Shown here in pieces: positions 44,493-53,130 of a stretch of DNA of 64,000 bases (within the stretch, counting starts at the first letter, position 1; every line of letters begins with the position of its first letter). A program made the translations under genes and the position numbers. A model generated the notes under the pieces. The model was not told where the DNA came from. It searched no databases and saw nothing but the letters and a program-made list of their open reading frames with translations. The DNA lies in NCBI RefSeq assembly GCF_902826655.1, contig NZ_CADEFR010000006.1:59022-123021 (forward strand), read 5' to 3'. This DNA comes from an uncultured Methylibium sp. (lineage in GTDB: Bacteria; Pseudomonadota; Gammaproteobacteria; Burkholderiales; Burkholderiaceae_C).

Positions 44493-46259
44493 ATGTCCCT
44501 TCTATCCTTCTTGGCCCCACGGCGTGCCTCGCCCGCCGCACGCACCGATCCTTCTCTTGCTGCAGACGCCGCGACCTATCCGTCGGTCGACCCCGGCTTG
44601 GCCGCCGGTTCGGTGGACCAACTGCTTGCCGCCCACGAGGACCTGCTCTCGCGGATCAAGCTGTGCTACGGCGCTGATCGCGCCACGTTCGAGGCGGACC
44701 TGCTGCCGTCAGTCCGCAACTTCGCGGACTTCGTGAACCTGCTTCCGGCGACGGCCGACAACTACTACTGCGAGGTGGGCGGACTGTTCCGGCTCGGACT
44801 GGAAGTCGGCTTCTACGCGCTGCAGGGCACCGACGGCCACATCGTCTCAGGGCGTTCAACGATCTCGACGCGCCGACATCTCGAACCGCGATGGCGACAG
44901 GCAACCTTCTTGGCGGGGCTGTGCAGCGAGCTGCACCGAACTCTCAGCCATGTCGTCGTGACCGACGACCGGGGCGAGGAATGGCCGGCCTACCTGAGTC
45001 CGCTGACGAGCTGGCTGCAACACAGGCGCTCCAAGCGCTTCTTCATCCGGTGGCTTTCGGGTGCTCAAGAGACTCGGGCGCTCGGGCTGTTCGCGTTGCG
45101 CCACATCGTGCCGGAACAGACAATGCAGCACCTCGCGACGGGCAACTCGGTTGTCATGCCGCAGTTCCTCGCCTGCCTGGCCGGCGTGCCCCAGTACCGT
45201 GAGCAAAGCATCCTTGCCGAGCTCGTGAAGCGCGCGACCGCGCTCGTCATTGACCGGAACCTGATTGCCAGCGCGAACCGCTACGGGCGACCCATCCTCG
45301 GCGCTCACCTCGAGCGCTATCTGCTTGATGCGATGCGGCGCCTGGTCACGTCGCACACTGCCTGGGTCCCGAATCAGGAGCGCTCCCGCGTCTGGTACGG
45401 CAAGGACGGCTTGTTCATCGTCTGGCCGAATGCCGCTGCCGAGATCCGCAAGCTCCTCGAGGAAGACGCACTGCCGGGCATTCCGAAGGCGCCCGAGACG
45501 ATCCTGGAGATCCTCCTCGGCGCGAAGGTGCTGGAGGGCCGCGGCGGCGCGGAGGCGCTGTGGACCATCGCTCCGCCGCCGGGCAAGAACGTCATCGAGG
45601 CGGTCAAGCTGTCGTCGCCCGAGATCCTTTTGTCCACTCACCTCGACCCCGTCGCGCCCCTGCCCATTGCGCTCGCAGTCCGCCCACAGCCCAAGGCGAG
45701 CGAACCAGCGCCGCCGTGCCCGCAGCCCGAGCAACTCAGTCTGGAAGTCCACGTGCCCGCGCCGCCGTCCATGTCGGTCCCCGAGCGGCAGGCGGTGACA
45801 GCCGACGGCGAGATCCTCCCCGCGGGGAGCAGCGGCGCTGCGCACGACATCGCCGACGCCGCCCAAGAACCGGACAACGAAGCCGCGCCGGCGCGCCACA
45901 CCGAGCCGGCGCCGCCACCCGTGTTCAAGCTCGAAGCTCCGATGCGCTTGAACCCGCGTGTGCGAGACGCGCTCGCCGCCGCCATCGACACCATGAACGG
46001 CGACTCGAAGGCAGCGATCGCCGTCACGGTGCCAGCCGGCGTGTTCGTTTCGCTGGAGCACTTCAAGCGGACCAACATCGACCTGCCCGTCGTGCTGCGA
46101 TCACTGGCCGAAACAGGAATGGCCGTCGGCCGCCATTCGTCGCGCGTCGACACCGTGCAGCACGAGCTCGGCGGGCAGTCCGAGTTCGGCTTCGTCCTGA
46201 AGCCCGCGTTCGTTCGCGGGCTCGACCCCGCCGACTTCGCGCCGGCGCCGGGAGAATGA
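44493..46259 (+). CDS. traI: MobH-family relaxase TraI
   Basis: 588-aa relaxase that nicks oriT and leads the strand out. The N-terminal TraI_2 domain (about 50-350) carries the MobH/HD-type histidines (RRHLEPRWRQATFLAGLC, ELHRTLSHV) and the WPNAAAEIRKLL segment; a Pro/Ala-rich linker (about 390-480) leads to a C-terminal TraI_2_C winged domain (LNPRVRDALAAAIDTMNG; FKRTNIDLPVVLRSLAETGM). MobH relaxases define the SXT/IncA/C type of elements. It precedes traD by 3 bp, forming the relaxosome-coupling operon. Confidence 0.9.
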   Translation: MSLLSFLAPRRASPAARTDPSLAADAATYPSVDPGLAAGSVDQLLAAHEDLLSRIKLCYGADRATFEADLLPSVRNFADFVNLLPATADNYYCEVGGLFRLGLEVGFYALQGTDGHIVSGRSTISTRRHLEPRWRQATFLAGLCSELHRTLSHVVVTDDRGEEWPAYLSPLTSWLQHRRSKRFFIRWLSGAQETRALGLFALRHIVPEQTMQHLATGNSVVMPQFLACLAGVPQYREQSILAELVKRATALVIDRNLIASANRYGRPILGAHLERYLLDAMRRLVTSHTAWVPNQERSRVWYGKDGLFIVWPNAAAEIRKLLEEDALPGIPKAPETILEILLGAKVLEGRGGAEALWTIAPPPGKNVIEAVKLSSPEILLSTHLDPVAPLPIALAVRPQPKASEPAPPCPQPEQLSLEVHVPAPPSMSVPERQAVTADGEILPAGSSGAAHDIADAAQEPDNEAAPARHTEPAPPPVFKLEAPMRLNPRVRDALAAAIDTMNGDSKAAIAVTVPAGVFVSLEHFKRTNIDLPVVLRSLAETGMAVGRHSSRVDTVQHELGGQSEFGFVLKPAFVRGLDPADFAPAPGE

Positions 46260-46262
46260 GCC

Positions 46263-48170
46263 ATGCTGGTCCGTGACTATGAAATGCCGTGGCGGCCGGC
46301 GTACGAGATGTGGGCCGGCGCTGCGTGGCTGGTCGGATTGCTCTCCTTCGTGTACCTCGGCGGGCGCGGCCTCATCACATCTGCGGTCGCGCTCGGACTG
46401 GCGCTCGTGGCGCTGATGATGGCCGCTCACCGGACGCGTCAGGGACTGCGGGTCCTCACGGTTCGCGCCTCACTGTCCGGCAAGGCCATGCAGATCATCA
46501 CCACCCGGAAGCTCGAGACGTTCACGCGCGACCCGAGCCAGGTGTTCCTCGGTTTCGGGTTCGAGTGGCTGCCCGTCCATTCGCAGCGCCTGTATGAGCT
46601 CGCGAAGATCAACTACAAGGACTATGCCGTTTCGCCCCACCTGCTGCGATTGCTGGGCTTCGCGGTCAGTCCTCAACCCGATTCCGAGATCGGGCTCCCG
46701 TACATCCATGGCGTCGAATCACGGGAGCACGCGCTCTACCGTCCACTGCAGAACTTCGAGGGCGGGACACTGCTGGTCGGCACGACCCAAGCCGGCAAAG
46801 GCGTCGCGCTCGGCAACTTCCTGACCCAGGCCGTCCGACGCGGCGACGTCGTGGTCTTCATCGACCCGAAGAACAGCCGCCGCCTCAAGCGCGTGGTCCA
46901 GCGTGCTTGCGAGGACTACCGCGAGGCGGACACCTTCATGGAGTTCCACCCCGCGTTCCCCGAGACCGGTGTGCGGCTCGACTTCACGTTCAACTGGCAG
47001 AAGCCGACCGAGATCGCCTCCCGCATCCAGTCGATCATGCCGGTGGACACGGGCGGCGCGTTCACTGCATTCGGATGGGACGCAGTGAACGTCGTCGTGC
47101 AGGGGCTGGTGAGTCTGGAAGACAGGCCGAACCTGCTGAAGCTCACGCACTACATCGAGGGCGGCATCGAGCCCGTGCTCGAAGCATCGCTGCAGCGCTT
47201 CTTCGACCGGCAACTGGGCTACGGATGGCGCGACTCGCAGGAGATGCGCGCCCTGCTGCAGACGGCGGCGCGCGGGGGCATCAAGAAGCCGTCGGAGGTT
47301 GCCACACCACAGCTGCTCGCGTTCGTGTCGTACTACGAGCAGCGCATTTCGCAGACCCAGCGCGACAAGGTCATCGACTCGCAGATCCGGGTGTTCCGCC
47401 ACAACCGAGAGCACTACCAGAAGATCACGGCCAATCTGCTGCCGATCCTGTCCATGCTCACCTCGGGCGACCTCGGGCAGAGCCTTTCGCCGGATCCGTT
47501 CGATCTGGACGACAAGCGTCCGATCATGAACTTCGAGAAGATCGAGCGCGGCGGCCACGTGCTCTACATGTGCCTCGACTCCCTGCCGGACCCCTCGGTC
47601 GCCTCGGCGATCGGCGCGCTGGCGATCGCCGACCTCGCGGCGCGTGCGGGCATGCGCTACAACCTGGGCAGCAGCCGGCGGATCACGCTCGTCGTCGACG
47701 AGATCGCGAACGTGATCAACCAGCCCCTCATCGAGATCCTGAACAAGGGCGCCGAAGGCGGCATCCATTCGATCTGCGCGATGCAGACGCTCGCCGACCT
47801 GGCCAAGCGCCTCGGCTCCGAGGACGCGGCCCGCATGGCGCTGGGCAACCTGAACAACCTCTTCGCGCTTCGCTCCAAGGACCGACCGACACAGGACTTC
47901 ATCGTCGAGACCTTCGGCAAGACCGGCATCCACACGATGCGCGTGGGGCTCAACCAGGGCGCGGACACGCACCTCGGCGACTGGAGCGCAGGCAAGAGCG
48001 TCCAGGTTACCGAGTCGATGGAGGAACGCGTACCTGTGGACATCCTTGGCAAGCTTCCCAACCTGCAGTACTTCGGGTCGGTCGCGGGCCGCCTGGTCAA
48101 GGGAAGATTCGCGATCTTGAACCCCGACTTCGACCGGCAGGGGTCCGCAGCGAAGGAAGCCGCCAAGTGA
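46263..48170 (+). CDS. traD: Conjugative coupling protein TraD
   Basis: 635-aa VirD4/TraD-type ATPase of the SXT/TOL-ICE subfamily that links the relaxosome to the secretion channel. Two N-terminal membrane segments (about 17-55), then the motor domain with P-loop GTTQAGKG (173-180), FIDPKNSRRL, and Walker B-like TLVVDEIANVI, SICAMQTLADL. The residue after the P-loop lysine is Gly instead of Ser/Thr. Overlaps the DUF4400 gene by GTGA. Confidence 0.92.
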   Translation: MLVRDYEMPWRPAYEMWAGAAWLVGLLSFVYLGGRGLITSAVALGLALVALMMAAHRTRQGLRVLTVRASLSGKAMQIITTRKLETFTRDPSQVFLGFGFEWLPVHSQRLYELAKINYKDYAVSPHLLRLLGFAVSPQPDSEIGLPYIHGVESREHALYRPLQNFEGGTLLVGTTQAGKGVALGNFLTQAVRRGDVVVFIDPKNSRRLKRVVQRACEDYREADTFMEFHPAFPETGVRLDFTFNWQKPTEIASRIQSIMPVDTGGAFTAFGWDAVNVVVQGLVSLEDRPNLLKLTHYIEGGIEPVLEASLQRFFDRQLGYGWRDSQEMRALLQTAARGGIKKPSEVATPQLLAFVSYYEQRISQTQRDKVIDSQIRVFRHNREHYQKITANLLPILSMLTSGDLGQSLSPDPFDLDDKRPIMNFEKIERGGHVLYMCLDSLPDPSVASAIGALAIADLAARAGMRYNLGSSRRITLVVDEIANVINQPLIEILNKGAEGGIHSICAMQTLADLAKRLGSEDAARMALGNLNNLFALRSKDRPTQDFIVETFGKTGIHTMRVGLNQGADTHLGDWSAGKSVQVTESMEERVPVDILGKLPNLQYFGSVAGRLVKGRFAILNPDFDRQGSAAKEAAK

Positions 48171-48793
48171 TCCGCTACGTCTGGATCACGGCCATGCTGG
48201 CCATCCTGTGCATCGTGCTGTACATCCCGTCCGCGGCCCCTCCGGAGCGCTTCCTCGAGGTGCTGCGCGCCGAGCATGCGATGAACGAACACGTGTGGGG
48301 CGCGGCCACGGCGCAGCGCATCCTTTCGCGGATGCTCGACATGCAGCAGGCAGGCAAGCAACTCAGTGACCCGCCGGCTCCGACGATCCAGGTCCCACCG
48401 AGCGGGGCCATCGACGCCGCCATGGTGCACCAGGTGAGCCAAATGAGCGCACGCCTATTCGGCAACCCGTACTTTCGCTCGATCGACTCGCTCTTCGTAC
48501 TCGTCACCTACCGGCTCAGCGCACTCGTCGAGCTTCTTCCGCTGTTGTTGATCTTTTGTCTGGTGGTGGCGGTCGACGGGCTGGTGGTGCGCTTGGTCCG
48601 GGCGCGCGAGTTCATTCCCCACAGCGCCGAAATGTTCGGCGGCAGCGTCGCCGGCGGCATCGCCCTGGGAAGTGCGGTGGTCGTCGCCTGGTTCCTTCCG
48701 CTTCAGATGCACCCGATGTTCGTCACGCTGTGCCTGCTCCTGATGCTCTTCGTGCTGAGTCGGGCCCTGGCGAACTATCACGTGATCCGCTGA
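48167..48793 (+). CDS. DUF4400 membrane protein, TraD partner
   Basis: 208-aa integral membrane protein of the DUF4400 family, which follows traD in SXT-type ICEs. Membrane segments at the N-terminus (YVWITAMLAILCIVLYI) and three in the C-terminal half (VELLPLLLIFCLVVAVDGLV; GGIALGSAVVVAWFLPL; CLLLMLFVLSRAL). GTG start coupled to the traD stop. Role in transfer unknown, probably assembling with TraD in the inner membrane. Confidence 0.82.
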   Translation: MIRYVWITAMLAILCIVLYIPSAAPPERFLEVLRAEHAMNEHVWGAATAQRILSRMLDMQQAGKQLSDPPAPTIQVPPSGAIDAAMVHQVSQMSARLFGNPYFRSIDSLFVLVTYRLSALVELLPLLLIFCLVVAVDGLVVRLVRAREFIPHSAEMFGGSVAGGIALGSAVVVAWFLPLQMHPMFVTLCLLLMLFVLSRALANYHVIR

Positions 48794-48913
48794 GGGGCCA
48801 CCCCCCTCAACTCGGCCTCATCTGGGCCGGATTTCCGGGTGCGCGCGGGGCGCGTCTTCCATACGCTGATGGCCACTGAGACGACACCAACGCGCGTCTC
48901 CAAAGGCCACCCG

Positions 48914-49408
48914 ATGCAAGCCGAAATGCAACTCTCGCGAGGTCTGTCGATGGCAAGTCCGATCGACCGTGAAGATCGACAACCCACTGTTCAAACGGGC
49001 GTCTGGATCGAGGAACACGACTGGCTCCATCGCATCTTCAAGTCGCCCGAGAACCGCTCTCCGAAGTTCCGCTTCCCCGACCTGTTGGGCGCGTGCGTCT
49101 CGTTGGCGGTCGACAGTTCGGACGGACAGCAGCGCCTCGTCGAATACCTCGAGACACGCCTGACGCAGCGCGATCCGAAGACGGAGCGCCGCAGCTGCGA
49201 CATCTGGAGCGCGCAGTTCGAACAGCTGATGGAGGCGCATCGGGCGGCATGGAACCGCTTCCCGAACCCCATGTTCGAGATCGACCACATCACGACCGGC
49301 TGCGTGGCGATCGCGATGTCGCTGCCCGACGGCCAGGCGAGCGTGCTCCGCCAAGCCCGCCTCAACCTTCTCGCGCGGGCCAAGGCGCGCGGCGTCACGA
49401 CGAACTGA
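48914..49408 (+). CDS. Hypothetical ICE protein (164 aa)
   Basis: Start at 48914 (AAAGG eight bases upstream) chosen over in-frame upstream codons. Soluble protein with WIEEHDWLHRIFKSPENRSP and a helical C-terminus; no family recognised. Lies between the traD block and the transglycosylase, so probably a transfer-region accessory protein. Confidence 0.6.
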   Translation: MQAEMQLSRGLSMASPIDREDRQPTVQTGVWIEEHDWLHRIFKSPENRSPKFRFPDLLGACVSLAVDSSDGQQRLVEYLETRLTQRDPKTERRSCDIWSAQFEQLMEAHRAAWNRFPNPMFEIDHITTGCVAIAMSLPDGQASVLRQARLNLLARAKARGVTTN

Positions 49409-49413
49409 CCGCG

Positions 49414-49971
49414 ATGAAGCCGTCTTTGCGTGTTCTCGTTGCTGCCTCTGCGGCCTGCGCCGCCTGGGTGCCCAACAGCAGCCGCGCCTGCTGGGAGGAG
49501 GCCGAGCGCTTGTACGGCGTGTCCTCGAGCCTACTCTACGCGGTGGCGCGTGCCGAGTCAGACCTCGATCCGTCGGCCGTGAACCTCACGCATCGTTCCC
49601 GGACGGGGACCTATGACATCGGCCTCATGCAGATCAACAGCAGCCACTTGCCGACGCTCGCGGCGGCCGGGATCACCGAGCGCGATCTCTACGACCCCTG
49701 CACCAACATCAAGGTCGGCGCCTGGCTGATGGCGCATGCGTTCGCCCGCTATGGCATGTCTTGGAATGCCGTCGGGGCCTACAACGCCGCGTGCAGCCAG
49801 CTGAAGGGCGAGGCGTGCACGCAAGCCCGCAGCCGCTACGCATGGCGCGTCTACCACCGCCTGCCGACTCCTGGCCACGCGACGCCTGGCGCAACGAAGG
49901 CGCCGGCGCCGGAGCGCAGCACGCGAGTAGCGAAGGTGGGCTTCATCCTGTCAGCGAGGGTCTCTCCATGA
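49414..49971 (+). CDS. Lytic transglycosylase (VirB1-like)
   Basis: 185-aa secreted SLT-domain muramidase that opens peptidoglycan for the conjugation channel. Signal peptide at residues 1-25 (VLVAASAACAAWVPNSSRA), catalytic Glu48 in YAVARAESDLDPSAVN, GLMQINSSHLP, and AYNAACS at the end of the fold. ATG six bases after the previous stop; its own stop overlaps the OmpA gene (ATGA). Confidence 0.9.
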   Translation: MKPSLRVLVAASAACAAWVPNSSRACWEEAERLYGVSSSLLYAVARAESDLDPSAVNLTHRSRTGTYDIGLMQINSSHLPTLAAAGITERDLYDPCTNIKVGAWLMAHAFARYGMSWNAVGAYNAACSQLKGEACTQARSRYAWRVYHRLPTPGHATPGATKAPAPERSTRVAKVGFILSARVSP

Positions 49972-50699
49972 GCCGCCGCATCTCTCGGGCGGCCGTCACA
50001 TCGACGCTCGCCGGCTGCTTGGTGATGACCTGTTCGTCGTGCGCCGGATTGCGTTCACAAACGCCGAGCGATGCGCTGAGCGATGGAGCCACACGTGCTG
50101 CCCACGCCCCGCTGAGACAGCGGCTGGCGCAATTCTCCTTCGGGCGTGACGCGGTATTCGGCATCTGCGCCGAACCTGCCTGCCCACAGGTGACGCGCAA
50201 GACGCTTGCGACCGCACTGTTGACTCCGCAGCCCGTCGCACAGCGGGAGCCTCTCGCGCAGCCCACCTCCACTGCCGCGCTCCACGTCGAGCCGACGAAG
50301 TCAGCGGCCTCGGCACCGCAGCCCACCGAAGCCGGGAAGCCCTCGCCCGTCGATGCGACGCGCCACATGGTGCTGACGTTCGCGTTCGCATCAGCAGAGT
50401 TGTCGCCTTCGGCGAAAGCAGCGCTCGATGCCTCGATGGGCGATGCGAAGAAGGCTAACCGCATCGTCATCTCCGGCCGGACCGACGCCATCGGCGACGT
50501 CAACGTCAACCAGGCGCTCGCGATGGCCCGAGCGCTCGCGGTGCGCGACCGCATTCGCACGATCGCGCCCGACATCAGTGCCACGATCGCCATCGACGCC
50601 AAGGGTCGCTGCTGCTTCGTGGCGTCGAACAGCGACGAGGACGGACGCGCGCGCAATCGCCGCGTCGAGATCGTGTTCATGGCCGTAGGAGGCGCTTGA
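49968..50699 (+). CDS. OmpA-family lipoprotein
   Basis: 243-aa predicted outer-membrane lipoprotein: lipobox LAGC with Cys17, a variable Pro/Ala-rich middle, and a C-terminal OmpA peptidoglycan-binding domain (FAFASAELSPSAKAALD, GRTDAIGDVNVNQALAMARA, RRVEIVF). Probably anchors the transfer apparatus to the cell wall. Coupled to the transglycosylase upstream and to the next small gene downstream. Confidence 0.85.
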   Translation: MSRRISRAAVTSTLAGCLVMTCSSCAGLRSQTPSDALSDGATRAAHAPLRQRLAQFSFGRDAVFGICAEPACPQVTRKTLATALLTPQPVAQREPLAQPTSTAALHVEPTKSAASAPQPTEAGKPSPVDATRHMVLTFAFASAELSPSAKAALDASMGDAKKANRIVISGRTDAIGDVNVNQALAMARALAVRDRIRTIAPDISATIAIDAKGRCCFVASNSDEDGRARNRRVEIVFMAVGGA

Positions 50700-51013
50700 T
50701 GAATCAGCCGATTCTCAGGCCTGCGGCCACGACTCCCGAGAGACCGCAGTCCGATCCGCGGCGACGCGACATGACGGCGCGCTCCTCTGCATACCCGCAG
50801 CCCAAGCGCAGGGTGAGGCCCGGATGGAAAGCAACCATCGTCCGAGCCGAGACTTTCGCGAAGCTGAGGGCCATCCAGAAATCCACGAGCGATCCCGCGA
50901 TCGACCTGAGCTACCTGACGGACGCGTGCCTTCAGATCGCTCTGGACATTGGCGCGGAAGTCATCGTGCAGCGCGCACTGGACGCCCTGCGTCCGGCACG
51001 CACCTCAGCCTGA
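50699..51013 (+). CDS. Hypothetical ICE protein (104 aa)
   Basis: ATG at 50699 shares a base with the previous stop and has AGGAGG just upstream. Basic, Pro/Arg-rich N-terminal half, then a helical DLSYLTDACLQIALDIGAEV segment. No family recognised; a small DNA-binding or adaptor protein is possible. Confidence 0.6.
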   Translation: MNQPILRPAATTPERPQSDPRRRDMTARSSAYPQPKRRVRPGWKATIVRAETFAKLRAIQKSTSDPAIDLSYLTDACLQIALDIGAEVIVQRALDALRPARTSA

Positions 51014-51042
51014 CCCATCAATCTTTCCATGGAGTTCCAGTC

Positions 51043-51387
51043 ATGAATGCATCGATTTCGCCCCTTCCCGCGCCTTCGCGCAAGCTGGTCCCCCTCATCG
51101 GCCTGCTGGCCGTCTTGTTCGCGGGCCTGCTGGCGGCGTTTCCGACCCACGCCCTCGACCTGGTCGCCTTCACCGGCATCACGGGCCCGCTGGTTGGCGC
51201 ACTGACGCTCCTGGCCGCTCTCGGCCCCGGCATCAAGGCGCTCGTTGCCTTCATCGGCTTCGTCGTCGCCTTCATCAGCCTCGCCGCACTGCGCAACTTC
51301 GGTCCTGTGCTGTTCTACATCGGGATGGCCATCTTCGGCGCCGTCGGCCTCGTCATCGCCGGCGCGATCATGGGCGCGGTCATCTGA
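51043..51387 (+). CDS. Candidate conjugative prepilin (TraA-like)
   Basis: 114-aa very hydrophobic protein with a long signal peptide (to about FPTHA at residue 37) and a mature part of about 77 residues with two membrane segments, the size and form of an F-type pilin. It sits directly before traL, where traA stands in the F plasmid. Sequence identity to TraA is not obvious to me, so the pilin call rests on size, hydrophobicity and position. GGAG nine bases upstream of the ATG. Confidence 0.65.
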   Translation: MNASISPLPAPSRKLVPLIGLLAVLFAGLLAAFPTHALDLVAFTGITGPLVGALTLLAALGPGIKALVAFIGFVVAFISLAALRNFGPVLFYIGMAIFGAVGLVIAGAIMGAVI

Positions 51388-51426
51388 CGCCGGCTCCAGT
51401 CGCAACCACCAAGCGAGGAGAACTCG

Positions 51427-51726
51427 ATGCAGACCGACACCTACATCCCACGCCGTCTTGACGACCAATGGAAGGTCGGCTTCTGGGATGCCGACGTCGC
51501 GTTCCCCTTCGCTTTCTCGTTCTTCGTCGGGTACATGTCGAGCACCAAGCTCGGCTTCTTCCTCTGCGTCGCGGCAGGCCTCTACCTCAGCCGCTGGGTT
51601 TCGCGCACCAAGGCCGACAAGCACCCTGCCTTCGCAATGCACTGGGCCTATTGGGCGCTGCCCTCGAATCCGATCACCGCGATGCGGTCCACCCCGCCAT
51701 CGCACCTTCGCCGCATGGTCGGCTGA
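51427..51726 (+). CDS. traL: Type IV conjugative transfer protein TraL
   Basis: 99-aa inner-membrane TraL: the conserved opening YIPRRLDDQWKVGFWDAD, a hydrophobic hairpin (VAFPFAFSFFVGYM; LGFFLCVAAGLYLSRWV) and the terminal HWAYWALPSNP. Needed for pilus assembly in F-type systems. GAGGAG precedes the start; first of the classical LEKB order. Confidence 0.88.
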   Translation: MQTDTYIPRRLDDQWKVGFWDADVAFPFAFSFFVGYMSSTKLGFFLCVAAGLYLSRWVSRTKADKHPAFAMHWAYWALPSNPITAMRSTPPSHLRRMVG

Positions 51727-51744
51727 CCCTCACTCGCGAACACC

Positions 51745-52359
51745 ATGGATTTCGAACGCCACCAGAACGACTTGCGCGTCCAGCGCAAGGCCAATCGCAC
51801 CTTGGGAGCCGTGCTCGCGCTGCTCGGCGTTTGCCAGCTGATCTCGCTGGTCGTGATCGCAAGCATCGTCGGCTCCGAACGCACGGTCATCGTGCCCCCG
51901 AACATCGACAAGTCGTTCTGGGTGTCCAGGGACAAAGCCAGTCGCGAGTACCTCGAGCAGATGGCCGGCTACGTGTCCTGGCTGATGCTCGACGTCACTC
52001 CCACGACGGTCGACTGGAAGCGCAACGTGCTGCTGAACTGGGTGTCGCCTGAGCAGCACGCGGCGATGAAGACCAAGATGGATCTGGAGGCCGACCGTCT
52101 GCGCACCCACAACGCCTCCACTTCCTTCCTCATTCAGCAGCTCACCACCGACGAGAAGGAGCAGTCGGTCCTGATCACCGGCCGCCTGCGCCGGCAGATC
52201 AACGGCACCGACGTCGCCGAGCCGGAGACACGCTCCTACCTCGCGCAGTTCCATTACACGGGCGGCCGTGTCCACATCCAGACCTTCAAGGAGATCGCCA
52301 ATGTCCAACCTGGCCAGGTTCGCGTGGGCGTCGCTGGTTCCGGCACTGTGGCTCGCTAG
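51745..52359 (+). CDS. traE: Type IV conjugative transfer protein TraE
   Basis: 204-aa bitopic inner-membrane protein, VirB8-like in fold. One membrane segment (AVLALLGVCQLISLVVIASIV split over residues 22-42), then a periplasmic domain with VVIVPPNIDKSFWVS-like text (here TVIVPPNIDKSFWVSRDKA) and a C-terminal GRLRRQINGTDV. Overlaps traK by 59 bp. Confidence 0.88.
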   Translation: MDFERHQNDLRVQRKANRTLGAVLALLGVCQLISLVVIASIVGSERTVIVPPNIDKSFWVSRDKASREYLEQMAGYVSWLMLDVTPTTVDWKRNVLLNWVSPEQHAAMKTKMDLEADRLRTHNASTSFLIQQLTTDEKEQSVLITGRLRRQINGTDVAEPETRSYLAQFHYTGGRVHIQTFKEIANVQPGQVRVGVAGSGTVAR

Positions 52360-53128
52360 CGCGCCACCTGCCCACGCGCTTCAAGTGGTCGAGGCCAGCG
52401 ACGGCGTCACCGTCGAGGCCGTCCTGTCGATCAAGGAAGCGACCCGCATCCGGATCGATGGATCGTCGATCACGAACGTCTTCGGCAACATCTACTCGAG
52501 CAATTGCGGCGCCACCACCTCCGCTCCACCCGGTGCGCCACAGAGCGGCGCACCCCAGACGCTTCCGGGCTCGCAGGTCAATCCCGCCGGGGAGATCGTG
52601 CTCGAGTGCGATGTCGACAAGGGCGAGATCTACGTTCGCCCGGTCGGCGACTCGGTCAAGCCCGTCAACCTGTTCGTCTCGTCGCAGCACGCGACTTACA
52701 CCTTGCTGCTGCGCAGGTCCGACACGCCGGCCGACACGATCGTCATCCGTGACAAGGCGCCACGTGCCGCCAGGCTCGACACGTCGGCCTCCAACCCCAC
52801 GGGCCGTCAGGCTCAGCACATTCGCTCCCTCAAGGCCATGTTGGTCGCGATGGCCTCTGACAGGGCACCCACCGACATCCGCATCGACGAGGTCAACCGC
52901 CCGATCCAGCTATGGGCCGAGGCCCGCTTCTCGCTGGTTCGCCTGTACGAAGGCCGCGGCCTGATCGGCGAGCGCTACATCCTGACCAACGTCAGCAACC
53001 AGAACATGGTCCTCACCGAGCAGGAGTTCGACCGCGAGTCCGGAACGGTCCTCGCCGTCTCGATCGAGAACCACAACCTTCGCCCGGGCGAGACCACGAC
53101 GGTCTACGTCATTCGCCAAGGAGCGTAG
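52301..53128 (+). CDS. traK: Type-F conjugative transfer protein TraK (secretin-like, VirB9)
   Basis: 275-aa periplasmic protein of the outer-membrane core complex. Signal peptide ending PPAHA near residue 26; TraK-type text ATRIRIDGSSITNVFGNIY and the C-terminal MVLTEQEFDRESGTVLAVS. The ATG at 52301 has AAGGAG upstream and lies inside the end of traE, so the two are coupled. Confidence 0.88.
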   Translation: MSNLARFAWASLVPALWLASAPPAHALQVVEASDGVTVEAVLSIKEATRIRIDGSSITNVFGNIYSSNCGATTSAPPGAPQSGAPQTLPGSQVNPAGEIVLECDVDKGEIYVRPVGDSVKPVNLFVSSQHATYTLLLRRSDTPADTIVIRDKAPRAARLDTSASNPTGRQAQHIRSLKAMLVAMASDRAPTDIRIDEVNRPIQLWAEARFSLVRLYEGRGLIGERYILTNVSNQNMVLTEQEFDRESGTVLAVSIENHNLRPGETTTVYVIRQGA

Positions 53129-53130
53129 CC

